Notes under the pieces: model-generated
Told to the model about the DNA's origin: nothing
What the model saw: only the letters and a program-made list of their open reading frames with translations
The model's database searches: none
Source of the DNA: Diplonema papillatum
Taxonomy: Eukaryota; Euglenozoa; Diplonemea; Diplonemida; Diplonemidae
Assembly (NCBI GenBank): GCA_030068145.1
Contig: JAPJBO010000374.1
Coordinates: 124,001 to 188,000, forward strand
Reading direction: 5' to 3'
DNA: 64,000 nucleotides
Part shown: one piece after another, positions 22,447 to 32,090 of the stretch
Numbering within the stretch: the first letter of the stretch is position 1
Layout of the letters: each line of letters begins with the position of its first letter
Translations under genes and position numbers: made by a program

Positions 22447-25400
22447 TATCAACCTACCGAAGCAGTGACGACGTCAAGCCCTGTGTCGCAGACGACCAAC
22501 TGCAGCCCTATCGACAATCAACCACAACCACAACCACCGCCAATTCAAGTTAACGCGCCCACGACATCAGCTGGGCCTCCCCTCTTCCCAAACCCAGCCC
22601 TCGCATCATCATCTGTGCCCCTCCTGCCAACACCCATCACTGCACGGAGCGACGCCCGCCTTCCCAACTTGATCATCCCTACCTCAACTTATCATCCACC
22701 GATTCTACCAGATGCACCACTCAGCACCGTGTCGGGGGCACTACACCTGCCTACCACCGAGCCGCGAGTAGCGCTACAGCAGCCCAACTCCTCAACCAAC
22801 CAATCAACAGTTCAGCTCACCATGTTCCCACCTACCTTCCCCCGTGGAGGCACCCAAAACAACCCCGAAAACCATCGTATCATCGCAGACCATCGTCGTA
22901 ACAACGCCGGCCAAAGCAAAGTGCGCATCGCTAGCTGCAACTCCTGCTGCAAGAAAAGCCTGGTAGCCTACTTCGACCTCCTACCCAGAACACACATCCT
23001 CACAGCGAGTGAGATTGGAAGGGATCCCCGCGTATTTGAAGACGTGGCGCTCCTCAAGGGCTGGAACCCGCTAGTCACAGCAACAGAGACGAATGGACAG
23101 AAGCGGATCGCACGCAGCAGCATTCTGATTCGAACTGACTCTACGATGCAAGTACTGCGGACTGGGTCCCACCGCTCGTGCTGCTTTGCCGATCTTAAAA
23201 TCGGGGAACACGTCCTGCGGGTGATCTCAGTGTATGTGGTGAACAACACCCCAAGGGCAGAGGCGGAGGCACTCGGCAGCTGGATCGTCAACACCATGAG
23301 GCGCTGCGTGGGAGAATACGTAGTTACCGGCGACTTCAACGGCAACACCACACCAACAGTCGAGGGAATCGTCAGACGCAACGCAGGGGACGAACTGGTG
23401 CGAGGACGCACTACATACCACAGGAGCAACGCAGATACATCGCTGGACAGAGTCTTTGTTCCCCGCAACACAAGCTGCACCTTCGAATCAGCCCGGTTCA
23501 CCGGAGGCAGTGACCATGCAGCGATCAGCCTTGAATACGACCACACGATCGTAAAGATCATCCCGCCCATGAGATACCCCAAAAACGACCGACCAACCGC
23601 AGACGACTTCGATGGCCTCATGGCAACAATGCTAAGCCCAATCGCATACCGGCCGCCCCGATACCGCACGACGAAGATTGCGCGACTCCAGCGAGCGTTA
23701 AATACGAGGATGTTGAAGCGACGCAATGCCACCGACGAAGCCGACAAGAAGGAGATGAACCGCCAGGTCAGCGACATTCGGAAACGAATCGCCTACGCCA
23801 CCAGGGGCGAAACCAGCAACCACGCCCTCCAACAACGACGACCGTACGAGCCCCCGAGAGTCCTGAATGTCGCCGCCGTAGTTGACCGGTTCCAGAGCAG
23901 ATACGACGCGGTAGCAACGCGAGCCCCTAGACCGATGGAAAAAAAAGAGGAGACCGAGAGACACCACAAACTGTCGCCGGAAGACGTAGAGACAGCGATT
24001 CCATTCGTGAAGAAGAAGGCTAGGACGACCGACCTGTCGGCAACGTTCTTATCCACACTCCGCCCAAAAGAAATTACGACTGTAGCTGACACTTTTAACG
24101 AGTGGCTGGAAGCCGGAATCCCGCACGAACATGCGCTGTCATGGATTTTTCTCATCTCGAAACCCGGCATCCCAAAAACCTCCCCGAACGCCTACCGACC
24201 AATTGCCATCATGCCACTGATGCTAAAATTCCTCCACGTCTGCGTCTACCTCAAGATCCGAGACCTCTGCATTGAGCGGATTAAAGCCAAAGACTTCCAA
24301 TACGGATGCCAGCGGCAGCATGCCACCCTCGAGATCCTCCAGCGGGCGCAAGAATGGATGGACGGCGGCGACGAAGAGGACCCAGCAGTTGTCATCGCTG
24401 ACATCGAAGCAGCCTACGACACAGTACCACACGACAAGCTACTGGAAAAAATACGCAACGACTTCGGAGACGAGTGGGCGAGATCGATCGAGGCAGTGTT
24501 AGAGTCGCAGTGGTATACGCTGACCACTAACGAAGGTTTTACCCCGCCTATGGCGCTGAGGAGAGGACTGCTGCAGGGTTCCCCACTGAGCGTGATACTC
24601 TACCTGTATTACACAGCGGACCCGCCAGACCTCACACAGTGCAAAGCCTACGTTGACGACCTTACATCTCTCGCAGCGGTCAAATCGGTCCCGGTTCAAG
24701 TACAGGTGCTCAACGACTGGATGACAAGCAGGGGCTTTAAGTTGGCCCGAAGAAAGCTAGTGGTGGTCGCTTCGAGGGTCAGCAAGATACCGATTCCCGG
24801 TCTTGGCACGGTGACGACGCGGCTGTCCACTAGACTTCTCGGGGGATGCCTACACGGAGACAACGACCACGCATCCTGTGCACGTAATCGGAAAAGAGTC
24901 GAACGCTTCAGCAGAGTCTGTGCAATGATCTCGCAGTCGTACTACTGCTCCACTCGAGGCAAGAGTGAGCTCTACAGAAGCTATGCGCTGCCAACGCTCG
25001 CCATACAGGCAGTCTCGAAGTGCTTCGACCCGACGCACCCCAAGTTGCAAGCCGCTTACACAAAACTCATCCCAAGACACCATGGAAGCAATGGAATCTC
25101 AGGATATCCGGCCTGCTCCTTTGGATACGGAATGACACCGATAAAGGACTTCTCTGAACAGCAAAAGGTAAGGGCTTACCTGGCCGCCCACCCCGACCTG
25201 ACGGAAGGCAGAATCCCAGCAACCGGATTCGAGCTGCGCCCACCGCGGAGGGTGCGAAAGCCCTACGTCATAACATGGACCGAGAGGGCGCTCAGAGAAG
25301 CTGAAGCAAGCGGCGATGTCGTCAGAGTAGCAACCGACGGGAGCTACCTGGAAAAAGAAGGCAGAGGCGCTGTCGGAATTTGCGTCAACGGCAGGGCCTA

Positions 25401-26268
25401 CGGTGCGAAGATCCATGGGAGGATCAGCTCGAGCACACAAGCAGAATTGTGTGCGATGATGGTTCTAGCGACTGCACTGAAGGAAGTCAAGCCCCACGCG
25501 ATGGCCAAGCCGCGAAGCGACAGCATGAGCGCCATCGCCCGGTTAAGGAACCCCCGCAAAGGGGACCCGGTCGCCATGGTGCTGTGCACTCTCCCAGATG
25601 TGCAGTGGGCCAGGGGACACAGCGACAATGCCGACATCAACGCGGCAGACGTCGCAGCAAACGCCGCTTACCAAAAAAGCAGCACATTCAATGTCGAATG
25701 GTGCTACCGCAAGGCCAACGTTGCCAGGCTGTGCCAACGGTGGCAAGAAGACGATACCGAAGACGACAATGGTGACCTGGTGCAACTCGAAGAAAACGGA
25801 CTCTTCGCGAGGAGAAACCGTACCGACAGTCGCGACACCGCGGTCCGTAATCGACTATCTACCGACGTACCACCTCGCTGCCTCAGCGCACAAGCCCTGC
25901 GGGCGCTGCGGAACCTGCATGGAGCTACGGATCTCCTCCAAGCACTCACCCGTAGAGCCATCATGCCGTTCAAAACCCGCAACGAGTGCGCCGTAGAAGG
26001 CTGCTACCACCGAGGAAGTGCAGATCATGTCCTGACGGCTGGCGATGAACGACATATTCTATGCTACGGACCCGAAGCCAACCTCACGCGCATCTTTGGA
26101 CAGAGTGAGGTAACGTACAGACAAGTATTGGATGAATTTGCAGCCCGCAACACAGCAGTCATACTGTCTGTTTGCGCGCGAGTCCGCTATCAGGAGCCCA
26201 GCGGAAAAGCAACAGAATGGGCCACTTGGCTAATGCACGAGATCAAGTCTAGCTCGAAGATACGATAA
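22447..26268 (+). CDS. LINE ORF2 polyprotein: endonuclease, reverse transcriptase, RNase H
   Basis: Enzymatic polyprotein for target-primed reverse transcription. Residues here are counted from the GTG at 22,465. Residues 1-120 are Pro/Ser/Thr-rich and contain no Met. Endonuclease about 152-360: Asn159, Glu183, GDFN 289-292, SLDR with Asp328, SDH 349-351. Reverse transcriptase about 555-780: ADIEAAYD 645-652, QGSPLS 704-709, YVDD 729-732. RNase H about 952-1072: Asp958, Glu994, Asp1019, Asp1062. A Cys1175/Cys1180/His1188/Cys1200 cluster resembles a zinc knuckle. All catalytic residues are present. The frame begins directly after the ORF1 TAA; the first Met is at residue 120 (22,822, context CACCATG). 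Translation may use readthrough or reinitiation. Confidence 0.93.
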   Translation, partial: YQPTEAVTTSSPVSQTTNCSPIDNQPQPQPPPIQVNAPTTSAGPPLFPNPALASSSVPLLPTPITARSDARLPNLIIPTSTYHPPILPDAPLSTVSGALHLPTTEPRVALQQPNSSTNQSTVQLTMFPPTFPRGGTQNNPENHRIIADHRRNNAGQSKVRIASCNSCCKKSLVAYFDLLPRTHILTASEIGRDPRVFEDVALLKGWNPLVTATETNGQKRIARSSILIRTDSTMQVLRTGSHRSCCFADLKIGEHVLRVISVYVVNNTPRAEAEALGSWIVNTMRRCVGEYVVTGDFNGNTTPTVEGIVRRNAGDELVRGRTTYHRSNADTSLDRVFVPRNTSCTFESARFTGGSDHAAISLEYDHTIVKIIPPMRYPKNDRPTADDFDGLMATMLSPIAYRPPRYRTTKIARLQRALNTRMLKRRNATDEADKKEMNRQVSDIRKRIAYATRGETSNHALQQRRPYEPPRVLNVAAVVDRFQSRYDAVATRAPRPMEKKEETERHHKLSPEDVETAIPFVKKKARTTDLSATFLSTLRPKEITTVADTFNEWLEAGIPHEHALSWIFLISKPGIPKTSPNAYRPIAIMPLMLKFLHVCVYLKIRDLCIERIKAKDFQYGCQRQHATLEILQRAQEWMDGGDEEDPAVVIADIEAAYDTVPHDKLLEKIRNDFGDEWARSIEAVLESQWYTLTTNEGFTPPMALRRGLLQGSPLSVILYLYYTADPPDLTQCKAYVDDLTSLAAVKSVPVQVQVLNDWMTSRGFKLARRKLVVVASRVSKIPIPGLGTVTTRLSTRLLGGCLHGDNDHASCARNRKRVERFSRVCAMISQSYYCSTRGKSELYRSYALPTLAIQAVSKCFDPTHPKLQAAYTKLIPRHHGSNGISGYPACSFGYGMTPIKDFSEQQKVRAYLAAHPDLTEGRIPATGFELRPPRRVRKPYVITWTERALREAEASGDVVRVATDGSYLEKEGRGAVGICVNGRAYGAKIHGRISSSTQAELCAMMVLATALKEVKPHAMAKPRSDSMSAIARLRNPRKGDPVAMVLCTLPDVQWARGHSDNADINAADVAANAAYQKSSTFNVEWCYRKANVARLCQRWQEDDTEDDNGDLVQLEENGLFARRNRTDSRDTAVRNRLSTDVPPRCLSAQALRALRNLHGATDLLQALTRRAIMPFKTRNECAVEGCYHRGSADHVLTAGDERHILCYGPEANLTRIFGQSEVTYRQVLDEFAARNTAVILSVCARVRYQEPSGKATEWATWLMHEIKSSSKIR

Positions 26269-26817
26269 CACGGAACATTTTCTTTTGGGAACCCCACCGA
26301 TCACCACAAGCACGCACTAAGCTGAACTTCACAAGCATCCAAAAGGTCGAAAGACACCAATCTGTACGTCCATTCGGATCGTCGGAAACACAAAAAAAAA
26401 CGCAACTGCCTCCATTTCCGCTGCCCCGTTTATCCTTTACGAGACCCCCCCAACTACACTGACTCCCCCTCGCCCGGCTGGTTTGCAAGAAGACGCTTTG
26501 CTGGCGGCAGAAAAATCCCTGTTGACCGCCTCGATAAATAATACGCGCCTCTTTGAGTTTGACTTTGCGCGTTGCTGGTCGTTCGAGGGGGCAGGCTGAT
26601 AAAAAAAGCGCAATGCGAATATGTCTACCCCTCTTCACTACGACCCAATGGTCAACCGTACACCGGACCCTCAAACCTGAAAGAAACGCATTCCCAAAAT
26701 AGCCTCTCGTCGCTATCAAGTTTTCCCAAAGTTTCATGCCGGATTTTCCGGGACCAAAACATGCGCTTGAAAACAACGAAAACCGAACAGAAAAAGGAGC
26801 AACTATTCACACGAGAG

Positions 26818-27519
26818 ATGAAGGCGTCCCTAGCTGCCTGCCTGCTGGGACTGCTGGCCCGTGGGGTGCTGGGCGGAGCGCCCCCCGGGTACAGGCTGGT
26901 GTGGAGCGACAACTTCAGCGCGCCGCTGAACGTGACGGAGTGGGGGACCGGCCAGAAGCCGTGGGGCACGACGGACAACCCGCCGGCCCTGATCACGCCC
27001 GAGGACACGTACCTCGAGAACGGCACGCTCGTCCTGCGGAGCCGGATGGGCAGCTTCGGGGCGTACAACTACACCACCGGCTGGTCGTACACGAAGACGT
27101 GGAGGCAGTACGGGTACATCGAAATCCGCGCGCAGTACCCGGTGGGCGCTGGGGTCTGGCCGGCGTTCTGGATGCTCAGCACCGGATGGCCGCCCGAGGT
27201 TGACGCCGCTGAGTTCAGGGGGCCCCCGCTGGGCTACATGACGAACGCGTACTACGACGGTTCGTGGTCGACCAAGGTGCTGCCCGGCAGCTACGGCGAC
27301 TGGAACACGTGGGGCCTCCTGTGGGAGCCCGGGGCGCTCACCTACTACCACAACGGGGCCGAGACGTACTCCACCAGCAAGTCGCCCAACCAGACGATGT
27401 ACATCATCCTCTCGAACGGGCTCGACGGGACGAGCTGCGGGCCCCAGACCGGGTTTCCCAACTACTTCACCGTGGACTACGTGCACTGGTACCAGAACTT
27501 CTCCTCCGCCGCAGTGTGA
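26818..27519 (+). CDS. secreted glycoside hydrolase family 16 (beta-glucanase/laminarinase-like)
   Basis: Predicted extracellular or lysosomal beta-glucan hydrolase. 233 codons, single exon, stop TGA. The chosen ATG gives a typical signal peptide (MKASLAACLLGLLARGVLGG, cleavage near residue 19-20); a further in-frame ATG at 26,761 would bury it. The GH16 active-site signature ExDxxE is intact as PPEVDAAE with Glu127, Asp129 and Glu132, preceded by the usual aromatic strand (GVWPAFWML). RQYGYIEIRAQYP before it and NYFTVDYVHWYQ at the end match the family's conserved strands. Length is that of a lone catalytic domain with no carbohydrate-binding module. Very GC-rich, without introns, and only ~420 bp downstream of the LINE; bacterial origin is possible but unproven. 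Exact substrate is not predictable. Confidence 0.88.
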   Translation: MKASLAACLLGLLARGVLGGAPPGYRLVWSDNFSAPLNVTEWGTGQKPWGTTDNPPALITPEDTYLENGTLVLRSRMGSFGAYNYTTGWSYTKTWRQYGYIEIRAQYPVGAGVWPAFWMLSTGWPPEVDAAEFRGPPLGYMTNAYYDGSWSTKVLPGSYGDWNTWGLLWEPGALTYYHNGAETYSTSKSPNQTMYIILSNGLDGTSCGPQTGFPNYFTVDYVHWYQNFSSAAV

Positions 27520-27626
27520 TGAGGCGAACCTGCACATCGCGGTCTTCAGGGGCCACCTTGCTTTATGGGTCCTTTATGGTCCCCGCCAGTTTGACGACAT
27601 GTTTCCCGGGCCTTTTTTGTGTTAGG

Positions 27627-27770
27627 GCTGACTATTTTTTATATAGTGGGGCGACCGGATACTCCTCGGATAGATGGTCCCTGCACTCTAACTCGTCTCT
27701 CTCTCTTTTATTTTTGGCTCGCGCTCGCGCGCGCCGAAACCTCGAAAAAAAAAAAATAGTGGAAAAAAAA
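27627..27770 (+). repeat. repeat with inverted partner at 29,445-29,535
   Basis: GCTGACTATTTTTTAT, then TTTTTGGCTCGCGCTCG and a GCGCGCGC core with A-rich flank. The same parts lie in inverse orientation at 29,445-29,535, so the ~1.7 kb between them is flanked by inverted repeats. Confidence 0.6.
27645..27715 (+). repeat. branch-point/CT-tract repeat family M, copy 1
   Basis: GGGGCGACCGGATACTCCTC, GATGGTCCCTGCACTCTAAC, then TCGTCTCTCTCTCTTTT. Near-identical copies lie at 57,930 and 63,736, partial ones at 39,668 and 55,804. Confidence 0.9.
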
Positions 27771-27791
27771 ATAGTTTGTGCAGGGTCGACG

Positions 27792-28105
27792 TGACACCTC
27801 GGACGATTCCGCCAGGGTCACTCGGAATTTTTGAGTCATCTCGGACGATTCCGCCAGGGTCACTCGGAAATTTTTGAGTCATCTCGGACGATTCCGCCAG
27901 GGTCACTCGGAAATTTTTGAGTCATCTCGGACGATTCCGCCAGGGTCACTCGGAAATTTTTGAGTCATCTCGGACGATTCCGCCAGGGTCACTCGGAAAT
28001 TTTGAGTCATCTCGGACGATTCCGCCAGGGTCACTCGGAATTTTTGAGTCATCTCGGACGATTCCGCCAGGGTCACTCGGAAATTTTTGAGTCATCTCGG
28101 ACGCA
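27792..28105 (+). repeat. 43-bp tandem repeat
   Basis: About 7.5 copies with period 42-43 bp. Core CTCGGACGATTCCGCCAGGG then TCACTCGGAA and TTTTTGAGTCAT. The 1-bp length variation is in the T-run. Confidence 0.95.
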
Positions 28106-28109
28106 AAAG

Positions 28110-29440
28110 TCCCCGCCTGGGAATACTTGCAAACTGCAGACACGACTCCAATGGCGGCCAATACCAGGTGCCGGATCTCAACCATAGTTGGGGCAGCCCC
28201 AGGCAAAACTATGCCTTGAACGATGCACGGTCGTGCAAGAAAATGAGAACCCTTCAGGAAAAGTCACAAGACTTTCAATTCTGTGGTGCAGACGATGCCC
28301 AACACTGCTACATAGGAAGGAAGGTAGGGAAACGAGAACTGCTTGCAGGCGAGTCGGATGAGCCTGTGCTCTGTTTGTGTGGAAAGCCATCTAACTGCGA
28401 TTGACTGAGGCTGAGGGGCGAAGAAGTACCCCTTGTGTTGTGATACTGTACCTGGCCCGGAATCTGGGGTCATGGGACGATAGGCACTACTACTGCTGGC
28501 ACTGGGTTCGTGAGCTTGCCCATCCTTTTGGACACATCTGCCACACTGTGGGCACCTTCTAGGCTGTGGAACTTCTTATTCGCATTGATTCCTTCCAGTT
28601 TCCTGGCATCTGCAATGAACTTCACGAAGCCGGGAGCGTCGACACTCGTTGTACAGATTCATGCCGCAGGGAGTACTCTTCTCCCTCAACAGCGGAAGAT
28701 TTACCGGGGCTCAAACTGGTAACCGAAGCTGCGGATGCGAAGACCTTCGGGTTTAGCATGGTAGGGGAGCGTTCTGTACGCCTGTGAAGGTGAGTTGAGA
28801 AGCTTGCTGGAGGTATCAGAAGTGCGAATGCTGACATGAGTAACGATAATGGGGGTGAAAAACCCCCACGCCGGAAGATCAAGGTTGCGAAAGCAGGATC
28901 CCTACCGACAGCGTAGGAGAGGAATAACCACCGACAGCCACTAGGATGGCAACCACCGGTGGCTGTAGCCACCCATGGTGGTTGCCCAACCATGCTCCGA
29001 CTCTTCTTCAAACCCGAGCACTTCCCCTGGGGATGCATCTGTGCGAGGTCCTTCAGCAATCGAGAGGCCCAAAGCAAGCAGCCAACCTCGAGCATGTGCC
29101 AAAAGACACAAACTGGATCCATCGACGCCAACTTCACATATGATGATCTCTCTCCACGTCCGCTTCTACGTATCTCGTTGGCTTCATCGGAACCACGGGA
29201 ACTCCATGTGGACTCGCTGTTCAGCAAATCCCCAGCAACGGTGTACCATGTGCCTGCTGGTCTTGTCTTTTAGATACTTTGTGAACTCGTGTTGGCGGTG
29301 TCGGTAGGTTTTCGGATTATTTTGAGGGGTTGAACTTAAAATGCATCCGAGAAGGGTGAATGCCAACCCAAAATTGGACTCAGGGCTCGAATGGCACTGC
29401 GGCCAGGTGTCCGTCAAACTTTTTTTTTTTTTTGTAGTTT
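28110..29440. other. mostly unique stretch, nothing identified
   Basis: Long overlapping frames exist (for example 28,622-29,227 minus) but show no motif. A local CACCGGTGGCTGTAGCCACC hairpin is at about 28,952. Confidence 0.4.
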
Positions 29441-29809
29441 TCTGCCCTATTATTTTTTTTTTTAGCGCGCGCGCCCAGATTTTTTTGAGGTGCCCGAGCG
29501 CGAGCCAAAAATAAAAAATAGTCAGCTCGTAAGGGTAGAAAGTTTTTTTTTGTGCCCATGTTCACGCGAACCAACAGCGAAATGATGCGCAAAGTCTCTT
29601 CATGCACACGAACGTCACAGTGTGAGTACTTGTGACCAATTGTGGACTTTTTTTCGTCCGCCAAAAAACACTCAGTGCATGTTAAACCCTGCCTCTAAAC
29701 GTGAAAATTCGGTGTTTTTTGGACTTGTCGGTCTTTTTTGATGCCCCCCCCTGGTCCTCATGAGGACCCGGATATTCGTTTCTCCCCTCCGGGGACGTTG
29801 TGTTTTCCC

Positions 29810-30295
29810 AGCCAGGGCTTACGCTCCACGTGGGGAACGTGTGGATTTCCACACGTTAATTCTTTTTGGATTTTGTTCCCCCACGTGTGGATCCACAGGT
29901 ACCACATGTGGATTTTGATTTATTGGTCCACATGCAGGGGAGTCTAGGCCCACTAGCGGTCAAGGCCGCACAGCCAGGTGTCGCCAAGTCAGTAGCGACA
30001 CTATTTTTTTTTTAGCCACATGCAATGTGTGAGGAAACTGAACCGCTCAAGTAGGACCTTCTGATCATGATCATTTGCCAAATTTGCCACCTGAAACCAC
30101 GTCCAGGATTTGGGCTCAGGGTAGTGCGGTCAACGAAAACTCTAGTTTCCCTTTCTACTTTCTCCTACTCTCGCGGTGTACGGTTTTGCCGTCGCACATG
30201 AGGGGGAAGGTTTTTTTTCCCCTCGAACCTTAAGCGCCCACACGTGGTCGACACGTATTTTCTCTGAGACCGAAAACGGAGCGTAAGCCCTGTTC
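29810..30295. repeat. foldback region with inverted ends and perfect hairpin
   Basis: GGGCTTACGCTCC near 29,815 is inverted as GGAGCGTAAGCCC near 30,279. Inside, AACGTGTGGATTTCCACACG forms a hairpin at about 29,848, and a family H copy lies at 30,014-30,150. Confidence 0.55.
30014..30150 (+). repeat. interspersed repeat family H, copy 1
   Basis: CACATGCAATGTGTGAGGAA, CAAGTAGGACCTTCTGATCA, TGATCATTTGCCA, CGTCCAGGATTTGGGCTCAG. About 93 percent identical by eye to 42,916-43,055. Contains the palindrome TGATCATGATCA. Confidence 0.85.
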
Positions 30296-30352
30296 CCAGC
30301 CAAGAAACGGTTTTTTTTTTCGAAATAGCTATTTACTCAACGAGAGAAAAGT

Positions 30353-30439
30353 CGTTTTCTTGCACGAGGGTTTTCCAGAATGCCACGAGAGCCCGTAGGG
30401 CTCGAGTGGCAATCTGGAAAACCCGAGTGCAAGAAAACG
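30353..30439. repeat. near-perfect 87-bp foldback hairpin
   Basis: Arms of 42 bases (CGTTTTCTTGCAC at the base, GAGCCC/GGGCTC at the tip) with a 3-base loop. The arms are complementary except for two symmetric GA/GA internal mismatches and one A/A. A solo, diverged arm (TTTCTTGCACGAGAGTTTTC) occurs at 63,050 in the NASP intron. Confidence 0.9.
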
Positions 30440-30748
30440 ACGTTCTCGAGTTAGGAAGATGGCTTTACTGCCGCTCCACTGACTTTTCTGCATCACGTGA
30501 AGCTACTACGCACCAGGAGAGGGCGGGGCGGGATGCCAAATTCGAAGAAGGAAAGTATGGCGCAAGCCAACCAGGCAAACGTCCATTGCAAGAGAACCTT
30601 CCGAGTCGGCCTCTTCCGAGTCTGACGGTTAGTGCCCTGGCATGCTCTCGCCACCTTCTTTTATCCTTTAGGCTCATCAAACCATTTCAAGACAGCTCAG
30701 GATGGCTCACATATGTGTTTCCTTGCCCTTCCACCCCCGTTTGCGCAC

Positions 30749-31052
30749 TGAGTACAGAAAACTCAGCCTGTAGTACAGAAAACTCAGCCTGTAGTACAGA
30801 AAACTCAGCCTGTAGTACAGAAAACTCAGCCTGTAGTACAGAAAACTCAGCCTGTAGTACAGAAAACTCAGCCTGTAGTACAGAAAACTCAGCCTGTAGT
30901 ACAGAAAACTCAGCCTGTAGTACAGAAAACTCAGCCTGTAGTACAGAAAACTCAGCCTGTAGTACAGAAAACTCAGCCTGTAGTACAGAAAACTCAGCCT
31001 GTAGTACAGAAAACTCAGCCTGTAGTACAGAAAACTCAGCCTGTAGTACAGA
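30749..31052 (+). repeat. 21-bp tandem repeat (15 copies)
   Basis: Unit TGTAGTACAGAAAACTCAGC plus C, virtually perfect. One frame reads a 7-residue repeat STENSAC within a 221-codon open frame starting at 30,406, but another frame has TAG in each unit. There is no support for translation outside the array. Confidence 0.95.
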
Positions 31053-31154
31053 AAAGTCCGCCGAAAAGTAGCCTTCCAGTGATGCAGAAAAGTCAGTGGA
31101 CCGGCAGTAAATTTTATTTTTGCGCGCGCGCGCGGAAAATTTTGGGGGTCAAAA

Positions 31155-31250
31155 TAACGATGGTCCGCCTTATGTGTCCGTGGCTTAAAGGACCGAAACA
31201 CGGCGCAGACGGGACCAGTGCGATGTTGAGCGCCTATTGATTCCAAGTAC
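31155..31250 (+). repeat. interspersed repeat family I, copy 1
   Basis: GGTCCGCCTTATGTGTCCGT, GGCTTAAAGGACCGAAA, CGGCGCAGACG and TTGAGC..ATTCCAAG. Nearly identical to 59,905-60,008; partial relatives lie near 52,800 and 58,340. Confidence 0.85.
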
Positions 31251-31291
31251 GTATCTTTAGCCATACTTCAACGTTCTTGCAATCCCCCCCC

Positions 31292-31364
31292 TTGACTTGA
31301 TGCTAGCATCGAACATACATGAGAGGCAGGTAGCGCCTGAACACGAAACTAAGATTTTCCCCCC
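31292..31364 (+). repeat. double stem-loop repeat family B, copy 4
   Basis: Stem TTGATGC-TA-GCATCGA (one G-U pair replaces an A-U pair), GAGAGGCAGGTAGCGCCTG and AAACTAAGATTTTCCCCCC. Confidence 0.75.
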
Positions 31365-31604
31365 TGCCGTCTCGTTCGGGATGACAGCACACCGCTACTA
31401 CTATGGCGATAGTGTCCACCGGACGGCAAATTTCACTCTATCCTACCCTTTAGCCAGTCGCTCCCGCGACGCGTGCGTGGGGGAAGAGTCCAATGGGCGT
31501 GCCTCCCGCGCGCGTCTCTGCTTCGCTCTGCTGCTGCCCTTTGATTGCGTTTCCCCCGTTCGTTGTTTGCGCAGCACCCGCTTTGGCCGCCGTCGTGTGA
31601 AAGC

Positions 31605-31795
31605 TGAGGCTGGACTCCGCGTCAGAATACAAGTTCTGGAGAGAAAAGGTCACTACTCGGTGGGAGGAGTCCAGCCTCAGAAGCTGGAGTTAAAAAAGCG
31701 GGTGTCCATAGCCGTGGATTTACACGCGTTTTGGTTGTAGCACACCCGCTTTTCGGGTGCGACTCGTAAGTCCGGCTTCTGAGGCTGGACCTCAC
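31605..31795. repeat. foldback repeat family C, longest copy
   Basis: GAGGCTGGACTCC at 31,608, GGAGTCCAGCCTCAGAAGCT at 31,667, AGCGGGTGT/ACACCCGCTTTT inverted pair, and CTTCTGAGGCTGGACC at the end. Three alternating arms can form nested hairpins. Confidence 0.8.
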
Positions 31796-32090
31796 TGCGT
31801 ACCCCATACTTTGCCGGACTATTTCTGCCCGAATCTCCGGACTTTTCCATACAAAGATCTAGGTCCGAAAATATTAGTATGGCACTTTCTTTTGTTCGTG
31901 CGCGCCAGCGGAACTCACCTGCTTTGGTAAGTTTCTATATGTACGCTTGCCAACTACTAATTCTCAGTGCCAACAATGCACTGTTAGCACACAAAAAAGG
32001 GACCAACCCACAAAGGCCTCTCATCCACAGGTGGAAGGAGAAGGGGTGGGGTGGGCATTGTGGGGGTGACCCCCGCACAGGTGGGGGACC

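Larger units (their letters stand above)
21343..26400 (+). mobile_element. full-coding non-LTR retrotransposon (LINE, I/ingi-like group)
   Basis: Two long intact ORFs, the second with apurinic-type endonuclease, reverse transcriptase, RNase H and a C-terminal zinc-binding motif. There are no long terminal repeats. The coding part is followed by about 130 bp of 3' UTR ending in CGGATCGTCGGAAACAC and an A-run at 26,391-26,400, taken as the 3' end. Endonuclease plus RNase H places it near the I/ingi group; the exact clade is inference. The 5' boundary and target-site duplication were not found. Intact frames suggest recent activity. Confidence 0.88.

Noticed and set aside
22968-23777. 269-codon minus-strand ORF inside LINE ORF2
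   Set aside because: Shadow of the endonuclease coding region; no independent motif.
26830-27537. 235-codon minus-strand ORF opposite GH16
   Set aside because: Shadow of the GH16 reading frame caused by high GC at third positions.
30406-31071. 221-codon ORF with 15 STENSAC repeats
   Set aside because: The repeat DNA is 21 bp and stop-free in one frame by chance; the flanking 100 codons show no protein character and no splice or start support.
31879-32090. Upstream short ORF with a 41-bp GTAAGT..CTCAG intron before EB1
   Set aside because: Plausible splice signals, but the product stops before the EB1 start and is not in its frame; at most 5' UTR, and too short an intron to call.
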